Part shown: in pieces, positions 26,066 to 36,162 of the stretch
How the letters are laid out: every line of letters starts with the position of its first letter
Position numbering within the stretch: position 1 is the stretch's first letter
Assembly: GCF_014649115.1 (NCBI RefSeq)
Contig: NZ_BMSK01000001.1
Location: 471,416-535,415 of the forward strand
Direction: 5' to 3'
Source of the DNA: Streptomyces eurythermus
GTDB taxonomy: Bacteria > Actinomycetota > Actinomycetes > Streptomycetales > Streptomycetaceae
Length of the DNA: 64,000 nucleotides
Notes under the pieces: generated by a model
Told to the model about the DNA's origin: nothing
Database searches by the model: none
Seen by the model: the letters and a program-made list of their open reading frames with translations, nothing else
Program-made: the position numbers and the translations under genes

Positions 26066-26529
26066 GATGCTCCGTGCCTTGTGGGTCAAGGCTCCGCAGG
26101 GCGCTCCCCTACGGGCTACGCCGGACTTTTTCAACGCAATTCATTCAAGGTCAATAAATTCTCGGCCGCCTTGGTTTTCTCTTTACCTTCTTTACCCCCT
26201 CTTGATCGTTCCGTAGCTACGCGGGTAGCGCGCCGTAATCAATCCGTGCTTCACATCGGACCAACTGCGCGAAACGGGCAAGAAGTTCGATATGCGGACG
26301 GTGGAGTGTCGACATGCGTACATCACCCCGTCCCAATCCAACGTTTCGGCATCGTTACGCGGAGATCTATTGCGCTGGATGGTCAAGATCATCAGTGGCC
26401 GGGCGCCGGGTGCCTGCAATCGGATGACGCGTCCCCCTAAAGGCCGTCTTTTCGGGCAGTACGCGACAGCCGCGCGCGGTATGTCTCCCTCGACCCGTAC
26501 TCGTTTTCCGGCTCACGAGGAGGCACGCC
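26066..26529. promoter_or_regulatory. A/T-rich divergent promoter region between transporters 2 and 3
   Basis: No gene is visible in these 464 bp. The segment about 26125-26300 is strikingly A/T-rich for this genome (aattcattcaaggtcaataaattc-type sequence interrupted by pyrimidine tracts). It should contain the promoter of the minus-strand operon and possibly sites for an A/T-preferring nucleoid protein. The plus-strand binding-protein gene has a good ribosome-binding site, GAGGAGG, before its ATG at 26530. I could not single out one operator. Confidence 0.45.
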
Positions 26530-28155
26530 ATGCGGCGCAGCACGCACGCCCGACGGGCCGCCTGCGCGGCGGCGGCCCTGGCGCTCGCCGCCACGGGCTG
26601 CGCGGGCGCGGGCGCCGGCGGCAACGGCGGCGCAGTGCTCAGCTCCTCCTGGGCCGACCCGCAGAACCCGCTGGAGCCGGCCAACACCAACGAGGTGCAG
26701 GGCGGCAAGGTCCTCGACATGATCTTCCGGGGCCTGAAGCGGTACGACCCGAAAACGGGCAAGGCCCGCGACTTTCTGGCCCGGTCCATCGAGACCCGGG
26801 ACTCGCGCACCTTCACCGTCCGCCTGAAAGACGGCTGGATCTTCTCCAACGGCGAGAAGGTGACCGCCCGCTCCTTCGTGGACGCCTGGAACTACGGGGC
26901 GAACCTGCGCAACAACCAGAAGAACGCCTACTTCTTCGGCTACATCGACGGCTACGACGAGGTCCACCCCGACAACGGCCGGCAGCGCGCCGACACCCTG
27001 AGCGGCCTGAAGGTGGTGGACGACCACACCTTCACCGTCCGGCTCAACCAGAAGTTCTCCGGCTTCCCCGACACCCTCGGCTACGCGGCCTTCGCCCCGC
27101 TGCCCCGCGCCTTCTTCACCGACCACGCGGCCTGGGTGCGCAAGCCCGTCGGCAACGGCCCGTACACCATCGAGTCCTATACAAAGGGCGCGCAGATGTA
27201 CCTGAAGAAGTGGGACCGCTACCCCGGCCCGGACAAGGCGCGCAACGACGGCGTCACCCTGCTCGTCTACACCGACAGCAACACCGCCTACACCGACCTC
27301 CTGGCCGGCAACCTCGACCTCGCCGACGACATCCCCGCCGCCCAGCTGAAGAACGTCGAGAGCGACCTGGGCGAGCGCTACCTCAACACGCCCGCGGGCA
27401 TCCTCCAGACCCTCGCCTTCCCCTACTACGACAAGGCCTGGAGCAGACCCGGCGCGGAGAAGGTCCGCACCGGGCTGTCCATGGCGATCAACCGCCGGCA
27501 GATCACCGACACCATCTTCCGCGGGACCCGCACCCCGGCCACCGACTGGACCTCCCCGGTGCTCGGCGCGGCCGGCGGCTACAAGGAGGGCCTGTGCGGC
27601 AGGGCGTGCGACTACGACCCCGGCCGGGCGCGCGAGCTGATCGAGGAGGGCGGCGGCATCCCCGGCGGCCGGCTCACCGTCACCTACAACGCGGACTCCG
27701 GCTCGCACCGGCAGTGGGTCGACGCGGTGTGCAACTCCATCAACAACGCGCTCGGCGACGACCGGGCCTGCGTCGGCAACCCGGTCGGCACCTTCGCCGA
27801 CTTCCGCAACCAGCTCGGCGGGCACCGGATGACCGGCCCGTTCCGGGCGGGCTGGCAGATGGACTACCCGCTCATCCAGAACTTCCTCCAGCCCCTCTAC
27901 TACACCGGCGCCTCCTCCAACGACGGCGCCTGGTCCGACGAGGAGTTCGACCGGCTGGTCGACCGGGCCAACGCCGAGACCGACCCCGCCAGGTCCGTCG
28001 CCCTCTTCCAGCGCGCCGAGGAGGTCGTCCGGGACCACATGGCCGCGATCCCGCTGTGGTACCAGAACGGCAACGCCGGCTACTCCGAGCGGCTGTCCCA
28101 CGTGGCGCTCAACCCGTTCAGCGTGCCCGTGTACAACGAGATCAGGGTCGGCTGA
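26530..28155 (+). CDS. Peptide-binding lipoprotein of a third ABC importer
   Basis: 541 residues. An Arg-rich n-region, Ala-rich hydrophobic core and lipobox AATGC (Cys at about residue 24) give a Sec-type lipoprotein. The SBP_bac_5 domain follows directly (SSWADPQNPLEPANT). It is shorter and clearly different from BldKB and its paralogue, so ligand specificity probably differs. It is the first gene of a tight plus-strand operon of binding protein, OppB, OppC, OppD and OppF types. Ribosome-binding site GAGGAGG. Confidence 0.9.
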   Translation: MRRSTHARRAACAAAALALAATGCAGAGAGGNGGAVLSSSWADPQNPLEPANTNEVQGGKVLDMIFRGLKRYDPKTGKARDFLARSIETRDSRTFTVRLKDGWIFSNGEKVTARSFVDAWNYGANLRNNQKNAYFFGYIDGYDEVHPDNGRQRADTLSGLKVVDDHTFTVRLNQKFSGFPDTLGYAAFAPLPRAFFTDHAAWVRKPVGNGPYTIESYTKGAQMYLKKWDRYPGPDKARNDGVTLLVYTDSNTAYTDLLAGNLDLADDIPAAQLKNVESDLGERYLNTPAGILQTLAFPYYDKAWSRPGAEKVRTGLSMAINRRQITDTIFRGTRTPATDWTSPVLGAAGGYKEGLCGRACDYDPGRARELIEEGGGIPGGRLTVTYNADSGSHRQWVDAVCNSINNALGDDRACVGNPVGTFADFRNQLGGHRMTGPFRAGWQMDYPLIQNFLQPLYYTGASSNDGAWSDEEFDRLVDRANAETDPARSVALFQRAEEVVRDHMAAIPLWYQNGNAGYSERLSHVALNPFSVPVYNEIRVG

Positions 28156-28158
28156 GCC

Positions 28159-29079
28159 ATGGGACGCCACGTCCTGCGCCGGCTGCTCCAGATGATCCCG
28201 GTCTTCGTCGGGGCCACGCTGCTGATCTTCCTGATGGTCAACGTGATGGGCGATCCCGTCGCCGGCCTGTGCGGGGAACGGGCCTGCGACCCGGCGACCG
28301 CCGCCCAGCTCAGACGGGAGTTCGGCCTCGACCAGCCGGTGTGGCGGCAGTACCTCACCTACATGGCGAAGGTCTTCACCGGCGACTTCGGCACGGCGTT
28401 CAACGGACAGCCGGTCACCGAGCTGATGGCGACGGCGTTCCCGGTCACCGTCCGGCTGACCGTCGTGGCCGTCCTCTTCGAGGTCGTCGTCGGCGTCACC
28501 CTGGGCGTGGTGACCGGGCTCAGGCGCGGCCGGCCCGTGGACACCGCGGTGCTGCTGGCCACCCTGGTGGTCATCTCCGTGCCGACCTTCGTCACCGGCC
28601 TGCTGCTGCAACTGCTGCTCGGCATCAAGTGGCAGTGGATCAGGCCCTCGGTGCGCGCCGGCGGCTTCGACGAGCTGATCGTGCCCGGGCTGGTCCTCGC
28701 CTCCGTCTCGCTCGCCTACGTCACCCGGCTGACCCGCACCTCCCTCGCGGAGAACCGGCGCTCCGACTACGTCCGCACCGCCGTCGCCAAGGGCCTGCCC
28801 CGCCGCCGGGTCGTCACCCGGCACCTGCTGCGCAACTCGCTCATCCCCGTGGTCACCTTCATCGGCACCGACATCGGCGCGCTGATGGGCGGCGCCATCG
28901 TCACCGAGCGGATCTTCAACATCCACGGCGTCGGCTACCAGCTCTACCAGGGCATCCTGCGCCAGAACAGCCAGACCGTCGTCGGCTTCGTGACCGTGCT
29001 GGTGCTCGTCTTCCTGGTGGCCAACCTGCTCGTCGACCTGCTGTACGCCGTACTCGATCCGAGGATCCGCCATGCCTGA
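28159..29079 (+). CDS. Peptide ABC permease (OppB/DppB family), third importer
   Basis: 306 residues, start 3 bp after the binding-protein stop. Standard OppB architecture: N-terminal helix (RRLLQMIPVFVGATLLIFLM), a short periplasmic loop with CGERACDPATA, and five more helices. The EAA loop is SDYVRTAVAKGLPRRRVVTR. It lacks the extra second cysteine pair seen in BldKC-type proteins. Its 3' end overlaps the next permease gene by 8 bp, so the two are translationally coupled. Confidence 0.92.
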   Translation: MGRHVLRRLLQMIPVFVGATLLIFLMVNVMGDPVAGLCGERACDPATAAQLRREFGLDQPVWRQYLTYMAKVFTGDFGTAFNGQPVTELMATAFPVTVRLTVVAVLFEVVVGVTLGVVTGLRRGRPVDTAVLLATLVVISVPTFVTGLLLQLLLGIKWQWIRPSVRAGGFDELIVPGLVLASVSLAYVTRLTRTSLAENRRSDYVRTAVAKGLPRRRVVTRHLLRNSLIPVVTFIGTDIGALMGGAIVTERIFNIHGVGYQLYQGILRQNSQTVVGFVTVLVLVFLVANLLVDLLYAVLDPRIRHA

Positions 29080-30052
29080 ACAGCCCTACGAGCCCGAAGG
29101 CGCGATCGCCGGCACCGGCATGGGCGGCGCGATGGACCTCGGCGCGAGCGAGGCCGTCACACTGGAGGGGACACCGGGCGGAGGACCGGGGCAGGGACCG
29201 GCCGGCCGGCCCCGGTCGCTGTGGTCCGACGCCTGGCGGGACCTGCGCCGCAACCCCGTCTTCCTGCTGTCGGCCCTGGTCATCTGCTTCCTGGTGCTGA
29301 TCTCGCTGTGGCCCTCGCTGATCGCCCCCGGCTCCCCCCTCAGCTGCGACCTGGCCAGATCCCAGGACGGCCCGGCCCCGGGCGCCCCCTTCGGCTACGA
29401 CGGCCAGGGCTGCAACGTCTACACCCGCACCGTCCACGGCGCCCGTACGTCCGTCACGGTCGGCCTGTGCGCCACGCTCGGGGTGGCGCTGCTGGGCTCG
29501 GTGCTCGGCGGACTCGCGGGCTACTTCGGCGGCGTCTGGGACGCGCTGCTGTCCCGGCTCACCGACATCTTCTTCGCCATCCCGGTCGTCCTCGGCGGCC
29601 TGGTCCTGCTCTCGATGGTCACCTCCACCACGGTCTGGCCGGTCGTCGGCTTCATGGTGCTGCTGGGGTGGCCGCAGATCTCCCGGATCGCGCGCGGCTC
29701 GGTCATCACCGTCAAGCAGAACGACTACGTCCAGGCCGCCCGCGCCCTCGGCGCCTCCGACACCCGCATCCTGCTCAGACACATCGCCCCCAACGCGGTG
29801 GCGCCCGTCATCGTCGTCGCCACCATCGCGCTCGGCACCTACATCGCCCTGGAGGCGACCCTGTCCTACCTCGGCGTCGGCCTGAGGCCGCCCAGCGTCT
29901 CCTGGGGCATCGACATCTCCGCCGCCTCCCCCTTCATCCGCAACGCCCCGCACGCCCTGCTGTGGCCCTCGGGCGCCCTGGCCGTGACGGTGCTGGCCTT
30001 CATCATGCTCGGCGACGCGGTCCGCGACGCCCTCGACCCGAAACTGAGGTGA
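29072..30052 (+). CDS. Peptide ABC permease (OppC/DppC family), third importer
   Basis: 326 residues. The first ~60 residues are Gly/Pro-rich and cytoplasmic, followed by the OppC-N motif (WRDLRRNPVFLLSALVICFL) and six helices. The EAA loop is NDYVQAARALGASDTRILLR. It overlaps the upstream permease gene by 8 bp and precedes the OppD-type ATPase gene by 7 bp. It completes the membrane pore for the third importer. Confidence 0.92.
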   Translation: MPEQPYEPEGAIAGTGMGGAMDLGASEAVTLEGTPGGGPGQGPAGRPRSLWSDAWRDLRRNPVFLLSALVICFLVLISLWPSLIAPGSPLSCDLARSQDGPAPGAPFGYDGQGCNVYTRTVHGARTSVTVGLCATLGVALLGSVLGGLAGYFGGVWDALLSRLTDIFFAIPVVLGGLVLLSMVTSTTVWPVVGFMVLLGWPQISRIARGSVITVKQNDYVQAARALGASDTRILLRHIAPNAVAPVIVVATIALGTYIALEATLSYLGVGLRPPSVSWGIDISAASPFIRNAPHALLWPSGALAVTVLAFIMLGDAVRDALDPKLR

Positions 30053-30059
30053 CGGCGCC

Positions 30060-31026
30060 GTGCTGCTCGAAGTGCGGGACCTGCGCGTGGAGTTCCGGAC
30101 CCGGGACGGCATCGCCCGGGCCGTCGACGGGGTCGGCTACGCGGTGGACGCGGGGGAGACCCTGGCCGTGCTCGGCGAGTCCGGCTCCGGCAAGTCCGTC
30201 ACCGCGCAGGCCGTGATGGGCATCCTGGACACCCCGCCCGGCCGGATCACCGGCGGGCGCGTCCTGTTCCAGGGCCGGGACCTGCTCACCCTCAAGGAGA
30301 GGGAGCGGCGCCGGATCCGGGGCGCGCAGATGGCGATGATCTTCCAGGACGCGCTGTCGGCGCTCAACCCGGTGCTCACCGTGGGGGACCAGCTCGGGGA
30401 GATGTTCGTCGTGCACCGGGGGATGTCCCGCAAGGACGCCCGGGCCCGGGCGGTGGAGCTGATGGAGCGGGTGCGCATCCCGGCGGCGGCCCAGCGGGTG
30501 CGGGACCATCCCCACCAGTTCTCCGGCGGCATGCGCCAGCGCATCATGATCGCGATGGCGCTGGCCCTGCGGCCGGCCCTCGTCATCGCCGACGAGCCCA
30601 CCACCGCCCTGGACGTCACGGTCCAGGCCCAGGTCATGGACCTGCTGGCGGAGCTGCGGCGGGAGTACCGCATGGGGCTGATCCTGATCACCCACGACCT
30701 GGGCGTGGTCGCGGACGTCGCCGATCGGATCGCGGTGATGTACGCCGGGAGGATCGTCGAGTCCGCGCCCGTGCGCGACCTCTACCGGGCCCCGGCCCAC
30801 CCCTACACCCGGGGGCTGCTGGACTCGGTGCCGCGGCTGGACCGCAAGGGCCGGGAGCTGTACGCGATCAAGGGCATGCCGCCGAACCTCATGCGCGTCC
30901 CGCCCGGCTGCTCCTTCCACCCGCGCTGCCCCATGGCCCAGGACGTGTGCCGCACCGACGAGCCCCCGCTGTACGAGGTGCCCGGCGGCCGGGCCAGCGC
31001 CTGCCACTTCTGGAGGGAGTGCCTGC

Positions 31027-31034
<8 letters not shown>
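30060..31034 (+). CDS. Peptide ABC ATPase (OppD family), third importer
   Basis: 324 residues from GTG. Walker [10 protein letters not shown]-loop [11 protein letters not shown], signature FSGGMRQR, Walker [13 protein letters not shown], switch ITHDLG, and the C-terminal cysteine motif [10 protein letters not shown]. The 3' end overlaps the next ATPase gene by 8 bp. It is more distant from BldKD than the product of 21076-22101 is, supporting an older origin for this third system. Confidence 0.92.
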
Positions 31035-32067
<1,033 letters not shown>

Positions 32068-32082
<15 letters not shown>

Positions 32083-32103
32083 CATGGCGCACCCCGGCCC
32101 GTT
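32068..32103. terminator. Convergent terminator overlapping the end of the third importer operon
   Basis: aacgggccggggtg pairs perfectly with caccccggcccgtt (14 bp) around an 8-base loop. The stop codon of the OppF-type gene is at 32080-32082, so the hairpin overlaps the coding end. The S9 peptidase gene converges from the other side 89 bp further on, and the hairpin may serve both. Confidence 0.8.
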
Positions 32104-32192
32104 TACGGCACCCGCACGGCCGTACGCAGTTCAGGCTGCCTTGTCCGTATATCGGTACCGCTTCCGTGAAGTTGCCTGTGTGTTAACGGAGT

Positions 32193-34322
32193 TCACGGGC
32201 GTTTCACCGGGGGCAGGGAGCGCCGCAGGAAGTCCAGCTGGAGGCGGAGGAGATTCTCCGCGACCGTCTCCTGCGGGGTCATGTGGGTGACCCCGGACAG
32301 CGGCAGCACCTCGTGCGGCCGGCCGTCGGCCAGCAGGGCGGAGGACAGCCGCAGCGAGTGGGCGACCACCACGTTGTCGTCCGCGAGCCCGTGGATCACC
32401 ATCATCGGGCGGTGCGGTTCGGCCGCGTCGACCAGGCCCGCGTCGTCGATCACCGAGTTGCGGCGGTAGACCTCCGGCTGTTCGCCCGGGTCGCCGAGGT
32501 AGCGCTCCTGATAGTGGGTGTCGTAGAGCCTGAGGTCGGTGACGGGCGCGCCGACCACCGCCGCGTGGAAGACGTCCGGGCGGCGCAGCACCGCCAGCGC
32601 CGCCAGATAGCCGCCGAAGGACCAGCCCCGGATCGCCACCCGGTCCAGGTCCAGCGGGTACCGCTCGGCGAGCGCGTGCAGCGCGTCGACCTGGTCCTGG
32701 AGCACCACGGCCGCCACGTCGTCCCGGATCGCCTTCTCCCACGCGGGGGAGCGGCCCGGGGTGCCCCGGCCGTCGGCGACGAGCACCGCGAAACCCTGGT
32801 CGGCGAACCACTGGGAGGTGAGGTGGGCGTTGTGCGCGGCCACCACCCGCTGCCCGTGCGGGCCGCCGTAGGGATCCAGCAGGACCGGCAGGGGAGTGTC
32901 ACCGGGGTAGTCCCGTGGCATAAGCACGGCGCATGGAATTCGGCGTGCGCCCCCCTCGGTGAGCGTGACCCGCGGACGCAGCCCCGGATCCTCGGCGTAC
33001 GACCGGATCGTGGCCGCCGGCTTCCCGTCGCACAGCACCCGGGCCCGGGTGCCCGGCCGGTCCAGGGCCGCGGACACCAGGACGGTCACACCCCCGGCGC
33101 GCACCGCGGAGTGCACACCGGGCTCCTCCGACACGCGCTCCACGCCCAACTCGTTCACCCTGTACACATGAACTTCGCCAATTTCCGGCGCCGCGGCCTC
33201 CGGACCGGAAGAGGCGGAAACCAGTACGTCCCGGGAACCCACGTCCAGAACCGCACGAATGTGCAACTGTGCGCTGGTCAACGGCCGTTCTCCGACCGTC
33301 AGCACCCGGGCGCCGCCCTCGTCCGCGATACGGACAAGCCGCCCCGAGGGGCTCCAGCAGGGCACACCAGCGAAAAGTTCCAGCCAATCTGAGTCCTCGT
33401 CGGCGTGCACCATCCGGGTGGCCCCGGAATCGGGGTCCACGGCCAGGAACAGCTGGCTGCGCTGGTCCCGCGCCTGCACCAGCAGCAGCGGCGCACCCGC
33501 CTCTGACCAGTGCACACGTGCCAGATAGGGATAGCGGGCCCGGTCCCAGACCACCTCCGTGCGACTGCCGTCCAGCCCGAGAACGAACAGGTGTACGTCC
33601 GCGTTGGGGGTGCCCGCCGCCGGGTACCGGATGTTGAGTGGCTCACGTTCCGGACGGGCCGGGTCCGCGATCCACCACCGCCGCACCGGCGTGTCGTCCA
33701 CGCGCGCCACCAGCAGCCGGTCCGAGGACGGAGCCCACCAGAAGCCCCGCGAACGCCCCATCTCCTCGGCCGCGACGAACTCCGCGAGCCCGTAGGAGAC
33801 CTCCGCCGACTCCGGCTCGGCCAGCGCCCGGTCGCCGTCCCCCTCGGCGCCCACCACCCGCAGCGCGCCCCGCGCGACGTAGGCGATGTGCCGCCCGTCG
33901 GGGGCCGGACGGGGGTCGACCACCGGTCCCGGAACGGGGAGTTCACGTGCCGTCCCGGCCCGCAGCTCCGCCGTGAAAAGCCGCCCTGACAAGGCGAAGG
34001 ACGCCAGCTCCACGGAATTGTCGGTGGCATAACCGACGATGCCCGCACCCCCCTCCCGGCTCCGCTCGCGGCGGGCCCGCTCCTCGGGCGGCAGCTCTTC
34101 CGGGGAGCCCTGGAGCAGCACCCCGGGATCGGCCGCCAGGCGCTCGGTGCCGTCCGGAAGATCCAGTACCCACAGGGAGTTGGCCCGGTCGGTGCCCGAG
34201 CCGGAACGCAGGAACGCGACGCGCGCGCCGTCGGGTGCCACGGTGAAGGAACGCGGCGCGCCGAGCGTGAACCGCTGCGTCCGGGCGTGCCGGCGGGGGA
34301 AGGAGTCAGCCTCGGTCGTCAT
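32193..34322 (-). CDS. S9 family prolyl oligopeptidase / dipeptidyl-peptidase IV-like serine peptidase
   Basis: 709 residues from the ATG at 34322. The N-terminal ~450 residues form a WD/beta-propeller-like DPPIV N-domain. The C-terminal alpha/beta hydrolase domain has the nucleophile GWSFGGYL (Ser at about 568), the acid in GLADDNVV (Asp at about 648) and the base in GVTHM (His at about 680). There is no signal peptide, so it is probably cytoplasmic and trims proline-containing or other short peptides. Its position beside three peptide importers suggests a role in processing imported peptides, which is inference. The start has little ribosome-binding site, with tatggt just upstream, so near-leaderless translation is possible. 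Confidence 0.9.
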   Translation of the reverse strand: MTTEADSFPRRHARTQRFTLGAPRSFTVAPDGARVAFLRSGSGTDRANSLWVLDLPDGTERLAADPGVLLQGSPEELPPEERARRERSREGGAGIVGYATDNSVELASFALSGRLFTAELRAGTARELPVPGPVVDPRPAPDGRHIAYVARGALRVVGAEGDGDRALAEPESAEVSYGLAEFVAAEEMGRSRGFWWAPSSDRLLVARVDDTPVRRWWIADPARPEREPLNIRYPAAGTPNADVHLFVLGLDGSRTEVVWDRARYPYLARVHWSEAGAPLLLVQARDQRSQLFLAVDPDSGATRMVHADEDSDWLELFAGVPCWSPSGRLVRIADEGGARVLTVGERPLTSAQLHIRAVLDVGSRDVLVSASSGPEAAAPEIGEVHVYRVNELGVERVSEEPGVHSAVRAGGVTVLVSAALDRPGTRARVLCDGKPAATIRSYAEDPGLRPRVTLTEGGARRIPCAVLMPRDYPGDTPLPVLLDPYGGPHGQRVVAAHNAHLTSQWFADQGFAVLVADGRGTPGRSPAWEKAIRDDVAAVVLQDQVDALHALAERYPLDLDRVAIRGWSFGGYLAALAVLRRPDVFHAAVVGAPVTDLRLYDTHYQERYLGDPGEQPEVYRRNSVIDDAGLVDAAEPHRPMMVIHGLADDNVVVAHSLRLSSALLADGRPHEVLPLSGVTHMTPQETVAENLLRLQLDFLRRSLPPVKRP

Positions 34323-34494
34323 ACCCCGACCATATTGGCCATGCGCCCCCTTGTGCGGCTGTGCGCCGAGCGATGCGCGCACACGGATAGTTATGATCAC
34401 TACCGCTGTGTGGGTATGAACCTGCTGGCGTCTGCATGGATTTGCTCAACTGATCTAGAACCCGCGTCCCTGGGATCTTTGGAGGTGAGCCGCC

Positions 34495-34689
34495 GTGGCA
34501 CTCTCGATTTCGGCGGTGGTGCTGCTGGCGATCATCGTCTTCCTGTTGATCAAGAAGTCAGGACTGAAGGGCGGTCACGCGGTCGTCTGCATTCTGCTCG
34601 GCTTCTATCTCGCCTCCTCGACCATCGCGCCCACGATCAGGGAGCTGACGACCAACGTCGCCGGCATGATCGGCAGCATCAAGTTCTAG
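34495..34689 (+). CDS. Small membrane protein of unknown function
   Basis: 64 residues from GTG with a strong GGAGGTGA ribosome-binding site. Residues 3-20 are a hydrophobic helix (ISAVVLLAIIVFLLIKK) and residues 27-48 a second weaker one (AVVCILLGFYLASSTIAP), followed by a short amphipathic tail. Codon use and ribosome-binding site support a real gene. I recognise no named family. It lies 47 bp before mshB in the same direction and may share its transcript. Confidence 0.75.
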   Translation: MALSISAVVLLAIIVFLLIKKSGLKGGHAVVCILLGFYLASSTIAPTIRELTTNVAGMIGSIKF

Positions 34690-34736
34690 GGCCGGTGTCG
34701 CCGGGGGCGGTGCGCGGGACCTCGTAGGGTGGTGCC

Positions 34737-35591
34737 ATGACGGAACTGCCCGCGCGACGTCTGCTGCTGGTGCACGCGCACCCGGACGACGAGTCGATCA
34801 ACAACGGCGCGACCATGGCCAGGTACGCGGCCGAGGGTGCCCATGTGACCCTGGTCACCTGCACCCTGGGCGAGCGCGGCGAGGTCATCCCGCCGGAGCT
34901 GCGGCATCTGGCGGGCCCCGCGCTGGGCACACACCGGCGCGGTGAGCTGGGCGCGGCCCTCGCCGCGCTCGGCGTCACCGACGGCCGGCTGCTCGGCGGC
35001 GCCGGGCGCTACGGCGACTCCGGGATGACCGGCACCGCCGACAACGACGACCCCGGCTGCTTCTGGCAGGCCGACGTGGACGAGGCCGCCGGCCACCTCG
35101 CCGAGGTGATCCTCGAGGTCCGCCCGCAGGTCCTCGTCACCTACGACGACAACGGCGGCTACGGCCACCCCGACCACGTCCAGGCCCACCGCGTCGCCAT
35201 GCGCGCCGTCGACCTCGCGGCCGAACGCGGCCACCGGATCGCCAAGGTGTACTGGAACCGCGTCCCGCGCTCCGTCGCCGAGGCCGCCTTCGCCCGCCTC
35301 CAGGACGAGCTGGACACCCTGCCCTTCGACAAGAGCGCGGCCGTGGACGACGTACCGGGCGTGGTCGACGACGAGCGGATCACCACCGCCGTCGACGGCA
35401 GCGCGCACGCCGCCGCCAAGGCCGCCGCGATGCGCGCCCACGCCACCCAGATCGAGGTGGCCGGGCCGTACTTCGCGCTCTCCAACGCCCTCGCCCAGCC
35501 GCTGTTCACCACCGAGTACTACGAGCTGGTGCGCGGCACGGCCGAGCCCGGGGAGACCGACCTCTTCGCGGGTGTCGAGGAGGCGTCATGA
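34737..35591 (+). CDS. mshB: N-acetyl-1-D-myo-inositol-2-amino-2-deoxy-alpha-D-glucopyranoside deacetylase
   Basis: 284 residues, the usual MshB length. The zinc motif AHPDDE is at residues 14-19 and the third ligand lies in HPDHVQAH. It removes the acetyl group from GlcNAc-inositol, the second step of mycothiol synthesis, in the cytoplasm. Further PIG-L family features include [13 protein letters not shown] near residue 43. It overlaps the following membrane-protein gene by 4 nt (ATGA), so the two are coupled. Placement after typA resembles mycobacteria (Rv1170). Confidence 0.95.
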   Translation: MTELPARRLLLVHAHPDDESINNGATMARYAAEGAHVTLVTCTLGERGEVIPPELRHLAGPALGTHRRGELGAALAALGVTDGRLLGGAGRYGDSGMTGTADNDDPGCFWQADVDEAAGHLAEVILEVRPQVLVTYDDNGGYGHPDHVQAHRVAMRAVDLAAERGHRIAKVYWNRVPRSVAEAAFARLQDELDTLPFDKSAAVDDVPGVVDDERITTAVDGSAHAAAKAAAMRAHATQIEVAGPYFALSNALAQPLFTTEYYELVRGTAEPGETDLFAGVEEAS

Positions 35592-36004
35592 GCGACGGCC
35601 GACCGGGCCCGCTGCTCGCCCAGCCGCTGCGCCCGCCCTCTCCCGGCCGGGCCGCCGCCCTCGCCGGCCTGTTCGTGCTCGGCGCGCTCGTGGGCGCGGC
35701 CGGTGCCCTGGTGCAGGCCGCCTGGTTCCCCGGCGGGCTGCTGCTCGCCCTCGCCGGCGCCGCCGGGGCCTTCCTCGGCGGCTCCTACGCCACCGGCGGC
35801 CGGGCCGGGGCGGTCGCGCCGGCCGCGGGCTGGCTCGTCGCCGTGGTCCTGCTCACCACCACCCGCCCGGAAGGCGACTTCCTGTTCGGCGCGGGCGGCG
35901 GCTCCTATCTCTTCCTGCTCGGCGGCATGGTGCTGGCTGTGATCTGTGCCACCGTTGGCGCCGTACGGCAACCCGGCGGCGGCTCCGCCCGACTTGGCAA
36001 GTGA
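35588..36004 (+). CDS. Four-helix integral membrane protein (DUF6113-like)
   Basis: 138 residues, four hydrophobic segments separated by short Gly/Pro turns ([68 protein letters not shown]). It is translationally coupled to mshB by an ATGA overlap. It resembles the small DUF6113 membrane proteins that accompany mshB in actinobacteria, from memory of the family. No catalytic residues are visible and no biochemical role is known to me. Confidence 0.8.
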   Translation: MSDGRPGPLLAQPLRPPSPGRAAALAGLFVLGALVGAAGALVQAAWFPGGLLLALAGAAGAFLGGSYATGGRAGAVAPAAGWLVAVVLLTTTRPEGDFLFGAGGGSYLFLLGGMVLAVICATVGAVRQPGGGSARLGK

Positions 36005-36162
36005 CGTACCACTTCGCCGTGCGGCGCACGTGCGAGTCCCGTGTGGGTTTCCTCAGCGGTCGTGGGATGCGCGCCAGAAGTGGCCAGTATGGTGGTGCGC
36101 GCCGCCGAGCCGCCCGAGCAGTCAGGTCGTAAGGGCGGCGGAGCCAACCGGGAGAACCTGCC

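Noticed and set aside
21677..26440. A 1587-codon open frame on the plus strand across the second transporter operon
   Set aside because: It is antisense to five well-defined genes, has no domain and arises from third-position GC bias.
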